From contig CATWVA010000007.1 of NCBI GenBank assembly GCA_958354105.1, forward strand, positions 1 to 64,000: 64,000 nucleotides of DNA. Direction: 5' to 3'. A program made the position numbers and the translations under genes. Shown one piece after another: positions 43,506 through 52,787 of the stretch. The notes under the pieces were generated by a model, which was not told where the DNA came from, did not search any database, and worked only from the letters and a program-made list of their open reading frames with translations. Position 1 is the first letter of the stretch. Each line of letters starts with the position of its first letter. This stretch comes from an uncultured Collinsella sp. (GTDB lineage: Bacteria > Actinomycetota > Coriobacteriia > Coriobacteriales > Coriobacteriaceae).

Positions 43506-44444
43506 TTATTCACGGAGAAACGCGTATGCGCTCGTTGCTGCTATGGCTCCGTCCGAAACGGCGGTCACAACCTGGCGTAAACGCTTGGAACGGATATCGC
43601 CGGCTGCGAATAAGCCGGGCGTACGGGTGGCCATCGAATCGTCGGTGACAATGCCGCCGTCAGGAGCCAGATCGACTAGATGCTCAACCAGCTCGGTATG
43701 CGGCAGCATCCCCGTAAAGACAAAGATGCCAAACGAGCCAGGTTCAAATGACTCGGTATGAGTCTCACCGGATGCATTGTCCTTAAAGGTGATCGTCGTT
43801 GGCATTGCTTCGCCCGAGAGCTCCACAATACTAGTTTGGTACCTAACTGTAATATTGTCCTTTTCGAGTACTTTCTGAACAACACCGTCAGGCGCACGAA
43901 ACTGGTCGCGGCGCAGCACGATGGTCACGCTGGTGGCAATGTCTGACAGGAACAGCGCCTCTTCGCATGCCGAATTGCCACCACCGATTACAAAGACCTG
44001 TTTGCCGCGGAAGAACATGCCGTCACATGTTGCGCAATATGAAACGCCACGACCGCGATACGTATCCTCGCCTGCGAAACCTGCCGGACGCGGCGTGGCA
44101 CCCATGCAAGCGATAACGCTCGAGGCTAGCGTATCGCCCATATCGTGATGTACCGTAAACAACGCTGCATCGGCATCGTAATCGATACCCGTAACCATGC
44201 TCCATGTAACCTGTGCTCCCAGGCCCTCTGCATGCTGCTGAAAACGCTCGCCGAGTTCGGCGCCACTCAGGAGCGGGAAACCCGGATAGTTCTCGACCTC
44301 ATTGGTTGTGGCGATCTGCCCTCCCGACATGCCCTGCTCAATCACGGTCGTCGTCAGGTTGGCACGCGCAGCATAAATGGCGGCAGCATAGCCCGCGGGG
44401 CCGCCACCGATAATCGCAACATCGATCGGCTTATCGGTAGTCAT
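43506..44444 (-). CDS. trxB: Thioredoxin reductase
   Basis: 312 residues from ATG 44444. FAD-binding GGGPAGYAAA, redox pair CATCDG (residues about 135-140), NADPH-binding GGGNSACEEA and the C-terminal GDIRSKRLRQVVTAVSDGAIAA, shown as GDIRSKRLRQVVTAV, are all present. It reduces thioredoxin with NADPH. AGGA lies before the start. No thioredoxin gene is next to it. Confidence 0.96.
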   Translation of the reverse strand: MTTDKPIDVAIIGGGPAGYAAAIYAARANLTTTVIEQGMSGGQIATTNEVENYPGFPLLSGAELGERFQQHAEGLGAQVTWSMVTGIDYDADAALFTVHHDMGDTLASSVIACMGATPRPAGFAGEDTYRGRGVSYCATCDGMFFRGKQVFVIGGGNSACEEALFLSDIATSVTIVLRRDQFRAPDGVVQKVLEKDNITVRYQTSIVELSGEAMPTTITFKDNASGETHTESFEPGSFGIFVFTGMLPHTELVEHLVDLAPDGGIVTDDSMATRTPGLFAAGDIRSKRLRQVVTAVSDGAIAATSAYAFLRE

Positions 44445-44562
44445 GAAGCGTCCTTTCGTCGAAACGTTGTCGTTCTTTGCGCTCGTACCCAAATTTACGT
44501 GAACGTGACACTCATGCACTACAATGATAAAACCGAATTACAAAGCTGAAGGGGAGTTATCG

Positions 44563-45864
44563 ATGGACCAGGCGCAGACGAGTGACGACGCTCCCCTGCT
44601 CACGCACAGCACTCCTCAATCGGAGCAAACCACGCTCCTGGCTCAGCAAAAACCTCTCGTGACCATCGTGCACGCCTCCGTTGGCTCGGGCCACAAGGCC
44701 GCCGCAAATGCGATAGCGCAGGCCTTCGACCTCATCCGCGGCACCAATGGCATCCCCGAGGATATTGAGATTGAAGTGCTCGATATCCTTGATTTTGGAC
44801 GTATTAAATTCGACGGTAATAAGACCGCGGCTTCTTTTACGGGAGCCACGCGCCCCATTTACGACCTGACCTGGAGATATACACTTACGGGACATCTTCT
44901 CTGGGGTGGCGGCACGGCATGGTCGCGAATCATGTTCCCCGCCTTCAACGAATATATTCGTAGCCGCAGGCCCATAGCCGTGGTCGCAACGCACATCACA
45001 GCAGCCAATGTTGCCGTGGGTGCCCGCATAATTACGGGTATCGATTATCCAGTCATCTGCGTACCGACCGACTACGAAGTCGAGGGCTGGTGGCCCCACA
45101 AGGACACCGATCTATTCTGTGTTGCCAACGAATTTATGGCCGAGACACTCCGCCCCCGTAAGGTCCCCGAAGCAAAGATTCGCATTACAGGCATCCCCAT
45201 TCGCGCTGGGTTTGACACGGATTACGATCGCGAGGAAGAACTAGCCAAGTTCAACCTCCCCACCGACAAGACCGTCGTGCTGGTAATGGCCGGTGCCAGC
45301 TTGCCTCAGCCTTACGTCCGCTTTCGCGCGGCGATGGACCGCACCCTTCCCTTCCTGCGCAGTTTCGAGGATATGCACTTTGTCTTTTTGCCGGGCAAAG
45401 ACGTGGAGTATGCCGCCCGGCTGAAGACGCTCTTCGATGCCATGAAGCTCGAGAACGTCACGGTGTTGGACTATGTCGACGACATGGCGGCCCTCATGCA
45501 CGGGTGCGACCTGGCAATCCTCAAATCGGGCGGACTCACGGTCACCGAGTGCCTATGCGCACATCTGCCGATGATTCTGCTGGGCAAGTCCTATGGCCAG
45601 GAAAAGGCCAACACCACCATGCTCACCGGCATGGGCGCCAGCATGCATGTCACCACCGCACGAGAGCTCATCGTAACGTTGCGTCATCTCCACGATCATC
45701 CTGAGTCGCTCAAGGCACTGCTCATCAACGGCGAAGTACTACGCCGTCCCCACGCAGCCGAAGACATCGCCATCGCCACCATGGAGCTTGCAGGCAAACC
45801 CCAAAAGCGCAAACGAGCCTTCTGCCGCTTCTACTGGGGCGGCAAACCCGCGCATATCCGCTAG
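44563..45864 (+). CDS. MGDG synthase-like glycosyltransferase (UgtP family)
   Basis: 433 residues from ATG 44563 (GGGGAG 5 bp upstream). VHASVGSGHKAAANAIAQAF is the GT28 MGDG-synthase opening. THITAANVA and CVPTDYEVEGWW follow, and the C-terminal donor site has LKSGGLTVTECLCAHLPMIL, typical of GT-B enzymes binding UDP-sugars. It probably glycosylates diacylglycerol to make glycolipids or a lipoteichoic-acid anchor. The C-terminus is basic. It is divergent from trxB. Confidence 0.85.
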   Translation: MDQAQTSDDAPLLTHSTPQSEQTTLLAQQKPLVTIVHASVGSGHKAAANAIAQAFDLIRGTNGIPEDIEIEVLDILDFGRIKFDGNKTAASFTGATRPIYDLTWRYTLTGHLLWGGGTAWSRIMFPAFNEYIRSRRPIAVVATHITAANVAVGARIITGIDYPVICVPTDYEVEGWWPHKDTDLFCVANEFMAETLRPRKVPEAKIRITGIPIRAGFDTDYDREEELAKFNLPTDKTVVLVMAGASLPQPYVRFRAAMDRTLPFLRSFEDMHFVFLPGKDVEYAARLKTLFDAMKLENVTVLDYVDDMAALMHGCDLAILKSGGLTVTECLCAHLPMILLGKSYGQEKANTTMLTGMGASMHVTTARELIVTLRHLHDHPESLKALLINGEVLRRPHAAEDIAIATMELAGKPQKRKRAFCRFYWGGKPAHIR

Positions 45865-45874
45865 TCGAATGTCC

Positions 45875-45978
45875 GCCGCTCTGCCGGAGCCGCCCTTATA
45901 TCATTCCATGCTCAAACATTCTCGCTTCGCTGCGAAACTGCGCGTGGAACGATATAAGGGCGGCTCCGGCAGAGCGGC
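45875..45978. repeat. Inverted repeat A: 28-bp perfect arms around a mobile-looking core
   Basis: 45875-45902 is an exact complement of 45951-45978, rich in GC at the outer end. Inside is a core that begins TATATCATTCCATG and ends GTGGAACGATATA. The core is present in inverse orientation in repeat C. Confidence 0.85.
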
Positions 45979-46055
45979 TGCGTTTACTTACTAGCAGCTA
46001 CTTCGGTATCCCCTCCATTAGAACCTGCAAAGGTAAAACAGGAAAATATAAATAC

Positions 46056-46104
46056 AGTAAGCCGATTCGACAAAGGGACAGCCCCTTTGTCGAATCGGCT
46101 TACT
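46056..46104. repeat. Inverted repeat B: 22-bp perfect arms, 5-base loop
   Basis: 46056-46077 is an exact complement of 46083-46104 with loop ACAGC. The motif CAAAGGGACAG is at the tip. On the minus strand it is followed by T-rich sequence, so it could terminate dut transcription. Confidence 0.85.
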
Positions 46105-46137
46105 AGAAAAGTAAATATTGTTTCAAGCGAGTAGCCG

Positions 46138-46240
46138 CCCGCCCGGGGCTTACCTATATCATTCCACGCGCAGTTTCGCAGCGAGCGAAGCGACGCGAGA
46201 ATGTTTGAGCATGGAATGATATAGGTAAGCCCCGGGCGGG
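46138..46240. repeat. Inverted repeat C: 29-bp perfect arms around the inverted core
   Basis: 46138-46166 is an exact complement of 46212-46240. The outer GC-rich arms differ from those of repeat A, yet the core is the reverse complement of A's core (GAGAATGTTTGAGCATGGAATGATATA side shared, given in parts). It ends 16 bp before the dut stop. The 390-bp gap between glycosyltransferase and dut holds these three repeats and no gene. Confidence 0.85.
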
Positions 46241-46255
46241 AGGGATACGAGCGCC

Positions 46256-46699
46256 CTAGGCGATGCCGCTGGAGCCGAAGCCTCCTTTGCCTCGGTCGGT
46301 TTCGTCTAGTTCTTCTACTTCTATGAGATTGACCGTGGGGACTTCTTGGATGACGAGTTGGGCTATGCGGTCGCCTTTATTGATTTGAATGTTATTGGAG
46401 GGATCCAGGTTGATGAGGATAACCTTGAGTTCTCCTCGGTAGTGAGCGTCGATGAGGCCCGGCGTGTTGACTATAGACAGGCCCTGCTTGATGGCCAAGC
46501 CGCTGCGGGGCTGGACGAAGCCGGCGTAGCCATCGGGCAGAGCGATGGCCAGCCCAGTAGAGACCAGACGGCGTTCGAAGGGCTTCAGGACGCAGTCCTC
46601 GTTGGAGCGCAAATCCAAGCCGGCATCGGTGGGATGGGCGTATTTGGGAAGCTCAACGGTGGGGTCGAGACGCTTTATGTTGACGGTAATGTTGGACAT
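46256..46699 (-). CDS. dut: dUTP diphosphatase
   Basis: 147 residues. All five trimeric dUTPase motifs are visible: [38 protein letters not shown] and [10 protein letters not shown]. It keeps uracil out of DNA. Start ATG 46699 is 4 bp after nrdR, so the two are an operon. Confidence 0.96.
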   Translation of the reverse strand: MSNITVNIKRLDPTVELPKYAHPTDAGLDLRSNEDCVLKPFERRLVSTGLAIALPDGYAGFVQPRSGLAIKQGLSIVNTPGLIDAHYRGELKVILINLDPSNNIQINKGDRIAQLVIQEVPTVNLIEVEELDETDRGKGGFGSSGIA

Positions 46700-46703
46700 G
46701 GAA

Positions 46704-47147
46704 TCACCTTAGCTTGTCGAGCTCTTGCAGAAACTCATCGACGTCTTTGAAATCACGGTAGACCGAGGCAAAGCGGATGTACGCAACCTTGTCGATCTTG
46801 GCCAAGCGCTTGAGCACCATGTCACCCAACTCATGGGACGTGACGGCCGTCAGCGTGCGAGAGCGAAGCTCGACCTCGATGTCATCGATAATCTCATTGA
46901 GCTTCTTAGTGTCGATATCGCGCTTGATGGTGGCGCGCATCAAGCCGACAAGAAGCTTATTGCGATCGAACCGCTGCTTAGTTCCATCTGACTTAATGAC
47001 CTCGATAGGGTCCTCGCATCGCTCAAACGTTGTAAAGCGGTAGTTACACGAGCAACATTCGCGACGGCGCTTAATGGTGTTATTTGACTCCTGCATACGG
47101 GAATCAACGACGCGGGTATGTGCCTTGCCGCATTTGGGACAGCGCAT
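46704..47147 (-). CDS. nrdR: Transcriptional repressor NrdR
   Basis: 147 residues. The zinc finger has [17 protein letters not shown] and [12 protein letters not shown] (four Cys), followed by the ATP-cone ([16 protein letters not shown]). It represses ribonucleotide reductase genes in response to dATP. It pairs logically with dut in deoxynucleotide control. Confidence 0.96.
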   Translation of the reverse strand: MRCPKCGKAHTRVVDSRMQESNNTIKRRRECCSCNYRFTTFERCEDPIEVIKSDGTKQRFDRNKLLVGLMRATIKRDIDTKKLNEIIDDIEVELRSRTLTAVTSHELGDMVLKRLAKIDKVAYIRFASVYRDFKDVDEFLQELDKLR

Positions 47148-47198
47148 GGTACCTCCTCTTAAACGATAACAAGGGTACCATGCGCAGCGCGATAATGA

Positions 47199-47648
47199 TT
47201 ACGAACGAGCAGGAACCTTAAGATGCGCACCGGCGGCGAGCGAACCATGCTCCAGATGATTGACGCTACGGATCATGTCGGAAGTCTCTTGCGTGGAAAG
47301 GCCTTCGATTGGATATTCTTCGGCAAGCGACCAAAGAGAATCGCCAGGCTGAACGCGAATGGTCTCGTAGGTAATGTTGGAAACGGACTCGGCATACGCG
47401 GCGTGACGAGCGCTAAAGACCGACATAGCGAGGACAAAGAAGAGCGTAAGCGCAACGGCGACGGCGACAATCGTCGGAACCTTCAGGGCAACGCGGGCCG
47501 GCGCGACTACAGCCTGCTGATTGCGCGCAGGCTTTACGGTCAAAGGCTGAAAGCCGGAGCGGCCACCCTGAACAACCGTAAAAGTGGGTTCTGCAGGCGT
47601 CTCGAGCTTAAGGGCGAGGTTTCCCTGGACCATATTCGTTGCGTTCAT
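47199..47648 (-). CDS. LysM protein, YneA-like SOS cell-division inhibitor
   Basis: 149 residues from ATG 47648 (GAGGAG 6 bp upstream; an adjacent ATG at 47651 is possible). Residues about 52-72 are one membrane helix, and residues about 95-148 are a LysM domain (TIRVQPGDSLWSLAEEY). It is divergent from lexA across three SOS boxes, the arrangement of YneA/DivS division inhibitors in Gram-positives. It likely halts septation after DNA damage. Confidence 0.85.
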   Translation of the reverse strand: MNATNMVQGNLALKLETPAEPTFTVVQGGRSGFQPLTVKPARNQQAVVAPARVALKVPTIVAVAVALTLFFVLAMSVFSARHAAYAESVSNITYETIRVQPGDSLWSLAEEYPIEGLSTQETSDMIRSVNHLEHGSLAAGAHLKVPARS

Positions 47649-47719
47649 CATGTTCTCCTCTCGCGTGTTTTGCTGAGAACAGTTTTATCAAGCCGCGCGG
47701 ACAAAAATGTCTAGCGCGA

Positions 47720-47731
47720 GAACGAATGTTC
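47720..47731. promoter_or_regulatory. SOS box 1 (lexA/LysM intergenic)
   Basis: GAACGAATGTTC fits GAAC-N4-GTTC. Confidence 0.75.
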
Positions 47732-47747
47732 GGTTATTATTATCTTC

Positions 47748-47759
47748 GAACAGTTGTTC
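47748..47759. promoter_or_regulatory. SOS box 2 (lexA/LysM intergenic)
   Basis: GAACAGTTGTTC fits GAAC-N4-GTTC exactly. Confidence 0.8.
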
Positions 47760-47774
47760 CTGTCAAGCAAAATT

Positions 47775-47788
47775 CGAACATTTGTTTG
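47775..47788. promoter_or_regulatory. SOS box 3 (before lexA)
   Basis: CGAACATTTGTTTG is one base off the same consensus. It lies 24 bp before the lexA start. Confidence 0.7.
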
Positions 47789-47811
47789 ACATGGGTAGAG
47801 AGGATGCCCTG

Positions 47812-48456
47812 ATGGCTCGCAAAATTACCAAGCGTCAGCAGCAAATTTACGACTTCATCAAGGAATATCAGCAGGAGAAGGGTTATCCGCCCAGCGTGCG
47901 CGAGATGGCTTCTGCCGTGGGCCTTTCCTCCCCCAGCACCGTGCACGCCCATCTCTCTGCCCTGGAGGCGCGCGGGCTACTCAAGCGCGATGCCACCAAG
48001 CCGCGCGCCCTGGAACTCTTTAACGAGGATGGTTCCTCTGTCTCAATTTCCAAATCTGACGAGCCCACCGCACCTCGCGGAACGGTCTCGCTACCGCTCG
48101 TTGGTCGCGTCGCGGCTGGGATTCCCATTCTGGCCGAGCAGAATATCGAAGACACGTTTACTATCCCGACCGAAATCGCCACTGATCAGGGTTCCTTTAT
48201 CCTTGAGGTGCATGGGAGCTCAATGATCAATGTCGGCATCTTCAATGGCGATTACATCATCGTCCGTGAACAAAAGAGTGCCATGAACGGCGAAATTGTC
48301 GTGGCCATGATTGATGGTTCGGCGACCGTCAAGACGTTCTACAAGGAGCAGGGGCGTGTGCGCTTGCAGCCCGAGAACGACACCATGGAACCTATCTATG
48401 CAACGAATCCCGTTATCCTGGGCAAAGTCGTCGGCTTGATGCGCCGGTTCTCGTAA
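47812..48456 (+). CDS. lexA: SOS repressor LexA
   Basis: 214 residues. The N-terminal helix-turn-helix (ITKRQQQIYDFIKEYQQEKG) binds SOS boxes. The peptidase has the cleavage site AAG (VAAGIPI), serine in VHGSSMI and Lys in SATVKTFYK. ATG 47812 follows GAGAGG. It autoregulates through the three boxes upstream and controls the divergent LysM gene and recA. Confidence 0.95.
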   Translation: MARKITKRQQQIYDFIKEYQQEKGYPPSVREMASAVGLSSPSTVHAHLSALEARGLLKRDATKPRALELFNEDGSSVSISKSDEPTAPRGTVSLPLVGRVAAGIPILAEQNIEDTFTIPTEIATDQGSFILEVHGSSMINVGIFNGDYIIVREQKSAMNGEIVVAMIDGSATVKTFYKEQGRVRLQPENDTMEPIYATNPVILGKVVGLMRRFS

Positions 48457-49160
48457 TGCAAAAACGCATAACCATCTTTGATACCGTCCGCGGGTTTACG
48501 ATGATTTCTATGGCAGGTTTTCACGCTTGCTATGATCTCGCCTACCTGTACGGCTGGGATATGCCCTGGTTTACCCAGACTGTCTTTCAAGACGTCTGGC
48601 GCGCCAGCATCAGCTGGGTATTTTTGTTTATCGCGGGTTGGATGTGCACTCTTTCGCGCAACAATATCAAACGTGCCGCCAAATACGCCTTAGCAGCACT
48701 CGTTGTCTGGTTGGCAACAACACTTGTCTCATTCGACGATTCGGTTAATTTTGGCATCATCTACTGCATGGCCGCATGCACCGGCATCGTGGCGTTGACC
48801 GATCCCGTCCTTAAGAAGATAACGGCGAGATGGGGCATGCCCCTATGCCTTGTGTTGTTCGCCCTCACCTGGAGCATCCCCAAAACGATCTACCCTGTCC
48901 CCTACCTGGCGTGGCTGGGATTTCCGAGCCCTGGGTTTGTCTCAGGTGATTACTACCCCATCATCCCGTTTATCTTTATGTATCTTGCAGGATACTTCGC
49001 CGCACACATAGCGCAGGGAATCGATAAGACCGTCCCCAGCTGGGCCTACGCCAACCCCCTGCCGGTGCTCGCCGGCCTTGGACGTCACGCACTCCCCTTT
49101 TATCTGCTGCATCAGCCCATCATTCTGGGCATTTTGGAGCTCGTCTACTCGGTGCGATAA
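48456..49160 (+). CDS. DUF1624-like membrane protein
   Basis: 234 residues with about six hydrophobic segments. RITIFDTVRGFTMISMAGFH is the opening typical of DUF1624/HGSNAT-type acyltransferase-like membrane proteins, and HALPFYLLHQPIILGIL near the end matches. It may move acyl groups across the membrane. The ATG overlaps the lexA stop (TAATG); its 3' end overlaps hflX (convergent) by 16 bp. Confidence 0.75.
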   Translation: MQKRITIFDTVRGFTMISMAGFHACYDLAYLYGWDMPWFTQTVFQDVWRASISWVFLFIAGWMCTLSRNNIKRAAKYALAALVVWLATTLVSFDDSVNFGIIYCMAACTGIVALTDPVLKKITARWGMPLCLVLFALTWSIPKTIYPVPYLAWLGFPSPGFVSGDYYPIIPFIFMYLAGYFAAHIAQGIDKTVPSWAYANPLPVLAGLGRHALPFYLLHQPIILGILELVYSVR

Positions 49161-50434
49161 CGCTCGAGCCGCGGTGCAATACGAGCCGGCAACTTCGCCA
49201 CAATGCGAACACCGTCCTCGAGATATTCCTCATGCAGAAGGGTTCCCTGCTCATGCACCAGCGTGATGAGAGCGCCCTCGCGATACGGAATATCAGCGGA
49301 AAGCAACACATCGGTGGCAGCTGCCTCGCGAGCAATGCGATCAACGAGATCGTCGAGCCCCTCGCCCGTTTGGGCCGAGAACAGAACGGCTTCCGGATAG
49401 CGACGACGGAAACTCAATCGATCAACGCTATCGAGAAGATCGATTTTATTGAATACGGTCAGCGTTAAACGCTCTCCGGCGCCGATCTCATCAAGCACGC
49501 GGTCGACAGCCTCCAGCTGCCGCTCATAGTCCTCGTCAGACGCATCTACGACTTTGAGAATTAGATCGGCACCCAAAACCTCGGACAGCGTCGATTTAAA
49601 GGCATCGACCAGACCATGGGGCAGCTTTTGAATAAAGCCGACGGTATCGGTAATCGTCATGCCGCGACCGCCGGGCAGGCGATACGAACGCGTCGTCGGG
49701 TCGAGCGTAGCAAACAGCTTGTCCTGCGAAAGTACCGTAGAGCCGGTCAGACGATTGAGCAACGTCGATTTACCGGCATTGGTATAACCGGCTAACGCGA
49801 CGCGAAACGCCGGTGACTCAATGCGGTTCTTGGATTGAACATCGCGACGCTGTTCAACCTGCTTGAGCTCACGACGAAGCGCAGCGATCTTATTACGAAT
49901 GAGGCGACGGTCGACCTCGAGCTGACTTTCGCCCTGACCAAAACGTGAGCCGATGCCGCCGCGCGTCTGCTCCTTGGCGAGATGGCTCCACATGCCACGC
50001 AGGCGAGGCAACAAATATTGAAGCTGTGCCAGCTGTACCTGCAGGCGTCCCTCACGCGTCTGAGCATGCAGGCCAAAGATATCTAGGATCAGTGCTGTAC
50101 GATCGATAATCTTTACCGGCTCGCCCACGGCTTTCTCCAAATAGGATTGCTGCGAGGGGGTCAGGTCGTCGTCAAAAATAACGACATCGGCATCCATGCG
50201 ATGCACCAGGCCGCACAGCTCTTCAACCTTACCGGAACCGATAAACGATTTAGGATACGGCTTTACCAAACGCTGCGACAAGCGTGCCACGCACTGGGCA
50301 CCAGCTGTGTGGGCAAGACGCTCCAGCTCATCAAGCGAGCGATCGAGCGGCCATGCATTGTCGCACCACTCAACACCAACTAAAATGGCACGCTCGGGCT
50401 CGGGTGCCGTGGGAACAAGGGGGAAACGGGCCAT
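49145..50434 (-). CDS. hflX: GTPase HflX
   Basis: 429 residues. An N-terminal HflX domain (DVVIFDDDLTPSQQSYLEK) and coiled part (KEQTRGGIGSRFGQGESQLE) precede the G domain with GYTNAGKST, TDTVGFIQKLPHGLVDAFKST (as TDTVGF) and NKIDL. It splits stalled or idle ribosomes. Its ATG overlaps the miaA stop. Two neighbours upstream modify tRNA, as in E. coli hfq-hflX. Confidence 0.95.
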   Translation of the reverse strand: MARFPLVPTAPEPERAILVGVEWCDNAWPLDRSLDELERLAHTAGAQCVARLSQRLVKPYPKSFIGSGKVEELCGLVHRMDADVVIFDDDLTPSQQSYLEKAVGEPVKIIDRTALILDIFGLHAQTREGRLQVQLAQLQYLLPRLRGMWSHLAKEQTRGGIGSRFGQGESQLEVDRRLIRNKIAALRRELKQVEQRRDVQSKNRIESPAFRVALAGYTNAGKSTLLNRLTGSTVLSQDKLFATLDPTTRSYRLPGGRGMTITDTVGFIQKLPHGLVDAFKSTLSEVLGADLILKVVDASDEDYERQLEAVDRVLDEIGAGERLTLTVFNKIDLLDSVDRLSFRRRYPEAVLFSAQTGEGLDDLVDRIAREAAATDVLLSADIPYREGALITLVHEQGTLLHEEYLEDGVRIVAKLPARIAPRLERYRTE

Positions 50435-51372
50435 TAGGCAGCCTCAATACGATGCAGGATATCCTCAACGACCTCATCGATCGTACATTCATCCATATCA
50501 AACCACGCGATACGGTCATCACGCTTAAACCACGAAAGCTGACGCTTGGCATAACGACGCGAACGCATCTTAATGAGTTCGCGAGCCTCATCCATGCTCA
50601 TCACGCCATTGAAAGCATCGATGATCTCTTTATAGCCAATTGCCTGCATCGACGTCAGGGCATCACCCAGCCCCTGGCCCATAAGACCGCGGACCTCATC
50701 GACAAGACCCTGCTCAAACATCAGATCGACGCGCAGGTTAATGCGCTCGTAGAGCACCTCGCGATTACGCGTCAGACCAAACCATAGGGCATGATAATGC
50801 TCGTGCGGAACACTAAACTGCGACTTTTGCTGCGCATAGGAGACGCCATCATCATGCATCTCAAGCGCGCGAATCACACGCCGCACGTTATGGGGATGAA
50901 TAACAGCAGCCGATTCTGGATCGCGCTCGGCAAGCAGGGCATGCAGCTCTTCCTCGCCAATACGCTCGAAAAGCTCCTGATAGCCCGCACGGCGATCGTC
51001 CTCAAGTTCACCCGAGGGAAAGTCCATCTCATCGAGGGCAGCCTTGAGATACAGCCCCGTACCTCCGCAAAAAACCGGCAGGCAACCCGAACCAAGGAGA
51101 CGTTCAACATGCGCGCGAGCGTCAGCCTGATAAAGCGCAGCAGAATATGCCACACCCGGCTCTACAATGTCGACGAGACGCAGCGGCACCGTGCACTCAT
51201 CGGGCGCCATCTTTGCGGTACCGATGTCCATGCCGCGATAGATTTGCATCGCATCGCACGACAGCACTTCGGACGAAAGACGAGCTGCCAAACGGTCGGC
51301 AACATCACTCTTACCAACCGCCGTCGGACCGACGATCGCAACGGCGGAAAGACCTGCCCCAGGAGAAGCCAT
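50434..51372 (-). CDS. miaA: tRNA dimethylallyltransferase
   Basis: 312 residues. AIVGPTAVGKSDVADRLA is the P-loop and DSCAMQ-like CDAMQIYRGMDIGTAK the substrate loop; VRRVIRALEM follows. It prenylates A37 of tRNAs reading U-starting codons, using dimethylallyl diphosphate from the MEP pathway (ispH in this window). The ATG overlaps the miaB stop. Confidence 0.96.
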   Translation of the reverse strand: MASPGAGLSAVAIVGPTAVGKSDVADRLAARLSSEVLSCDAMQIYRGMDIGTAKMAPDECTVPLRLVDIVEPGVAYSAALYQADARAHVERLLGSGCLPVFCGGTGLYLKAALDEMDFPSGELEDDRRAGYQELFERIGEEELHALLAERDPESAAVIHPHNVRRVIRALEMHDDGVSYAQQKSQFSVPHEHYHALWFGLTRNREVLYERINLRVDLMFEQGLVDEVRGLMGQGLGDALTSMQAIGYKEIIDAFNGVMSMDEARELIKMRSRRYAKRQLSWFKRDDRIAWFDMDECTIDEVVEDILHRIEAA

Positions 51373-52748
51373 TAGCGCGGCTCGCCCACAACGGAGCCGG
51401 ACAAATACCAGGTCTTGGCAACGTCAACGTCAACATCAACGATCTTGCCAACAAGCTGATCGATGCTGTAACCCTCGGGGATAGGAGCATGCACGGTCTG
51501 ATTCTTGGGACTCTTGCCCAGCAGGACCGCGTCGTTCTTTTTACTCGTTCCCTCAATGAGCGCCGGAACCACAGTATGAAGCTCGCCCTGGTTATACTCG
51601 TGTGCCGTGGTCTCGATAACCTTAACCAGGCGGTTGAAACGCTCAAGAATAACCTCATGCGGCGTAGGATCGTCAATTTCGGCGGCCGGAGTACCGGCGC
51701 GCTTGGAATAGATGAAGGTATAGGCCTGAGCATAGCGGACCGTCTCGGCAAGTGAGAGCGTCTGCTCAAAGTCTTCTTCAGTCTCGCCCGGGAAGCCAAC
51801 GATAATGTCGGTCGAGAGCGCGATATCGGGCATGCGGTTGCGAATGCGATCGACCAGGCCCAGATAGTCCTCGCGTGTATAACGACGATTCATCTCTTTG
51901 AGGATCCGCGTCGAACCTGACTGGACGGCCAGGTGCAGTTGCGGCATAACGGCAGATGTCTCGGCCATGGCGTCGATGGTCTCGGGCAGCAGATCCTTGG
52001 GATGCGAAGACGTAAAGAAGATACGCTCCACGCCCGTATCGCCCACGGCACGCAGCAGATCGGCAAAACGCGGCTTGCCAAACAGATCGCGACCATATGA
52101 ATTAACGTTTTGGCCCAACAGCGTAATCTCACGCACGCCCTGGCGCACCAAACCGGTCACCTCGTCGACAATCTCCTCGAAGGGGCGGCTCTTTTCGCGA
52201 CCGCGCACGTACGGCACGATGCAATAGGTGCAAAAATTATTGCAGCCCGTCATGATGGGCACCCAAGCGTGATACTGAGTCTCGCGATGCCACGGCATGC
52301 TCATGGCGTCCGTATCCTCATGCTCATTGGTGCGGATATGACGCTTGCCATCAAGGAACGCCTCGGCAATGAGCTCGGCCACATGCGCGATGGAATGCGT
52401 GCCAAAGATGACATTGACGTTATCGACGTTGGTGAGCAGGCCCTCGCCATCGCGCTGCGCGATGCAGCCACCAACGGCAACCACGCGCTTGCCAGAAGGC
52501 GAAGGCGGCAGGCTTTTGCAGGAATTGCACTGACCGTACAGGCGAGTATCGGCGGCCTCGCGCACGCAGCACGTCATGAAGACAACGATATCGGCATGCG
52601 CGGGATCGAGCGCCATGAGGCAGCCATACGAATCAAGCAGACCGCTCACGCGCTCGGAATCGTGCTGATTCATCTGGCAGCCAAAGGTGCGGATAAAGTA
52701 GGTTTTACCGGCAAGAATATCGCGTACGGAACGCTGGTCCATGTGCAT
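51372..52748 (-). CDS. miaB: tRNA-i6A37 methylthiotransferase
   Basis: 458 residues from ATG 52748 (AGGA 3 bp upstream; ATG 52742 and 52775 are alternatives). The N-terminal UPF0004 domain has RTFGCQMNQHDSERV with cysteines at 3 positions; the radical SAM motif is CNNFCTYC and the C-terminal TRAM domain ends near KTWYLSGSVV. It adds the methylthio group to MiaA's product, and the two genes are adjacent and overlapping. Confidence 0.96.
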   Translation of the reverse strand: MHMDQRSVRDILAGKTYFIRTFGCQMNQHDSERVSGLLDSYGCLMALDPAHADIVVFMTCCVREAADTRLYGQCNSCKSLPPSPSGKRVVAVGGCIAQRDGEGLLTNVDNVNVIFGTHSIAHVAELIAEAFLDGKRHIRTNEHEDTDAMSMPWHRETQYHAWVPIMTGCNNFCTYCIVPYVRGREKSRPFEEIVDEVTGLVRQGVREITLLGQNVNSYGRDLFGKPRFADLLRAVGDTGVERIFFTSSHPKDLLPETIDAMAETSAVMPQLHLAVQSGSTRILKEMNRRYTREDYLGLVDRIRNRMPDIALSTDIIVGFPGETEEDFEQTLSLAETVRYAQAYTFIYSKRAGTPAAEIDDPTPHEVILERFNRLVKVIETTAHEYNQGELHTVVPALIEGTSKKNDAVLLGKSPKNQTVHAPIPEGYSIDQLVGKIVDVDVDVAKTWYLSGSVVGEPR

Positions 52749-52787
52749 AAGTCCTAACGATGGGGAGCGAAACAAAGCAAGCAGAAG

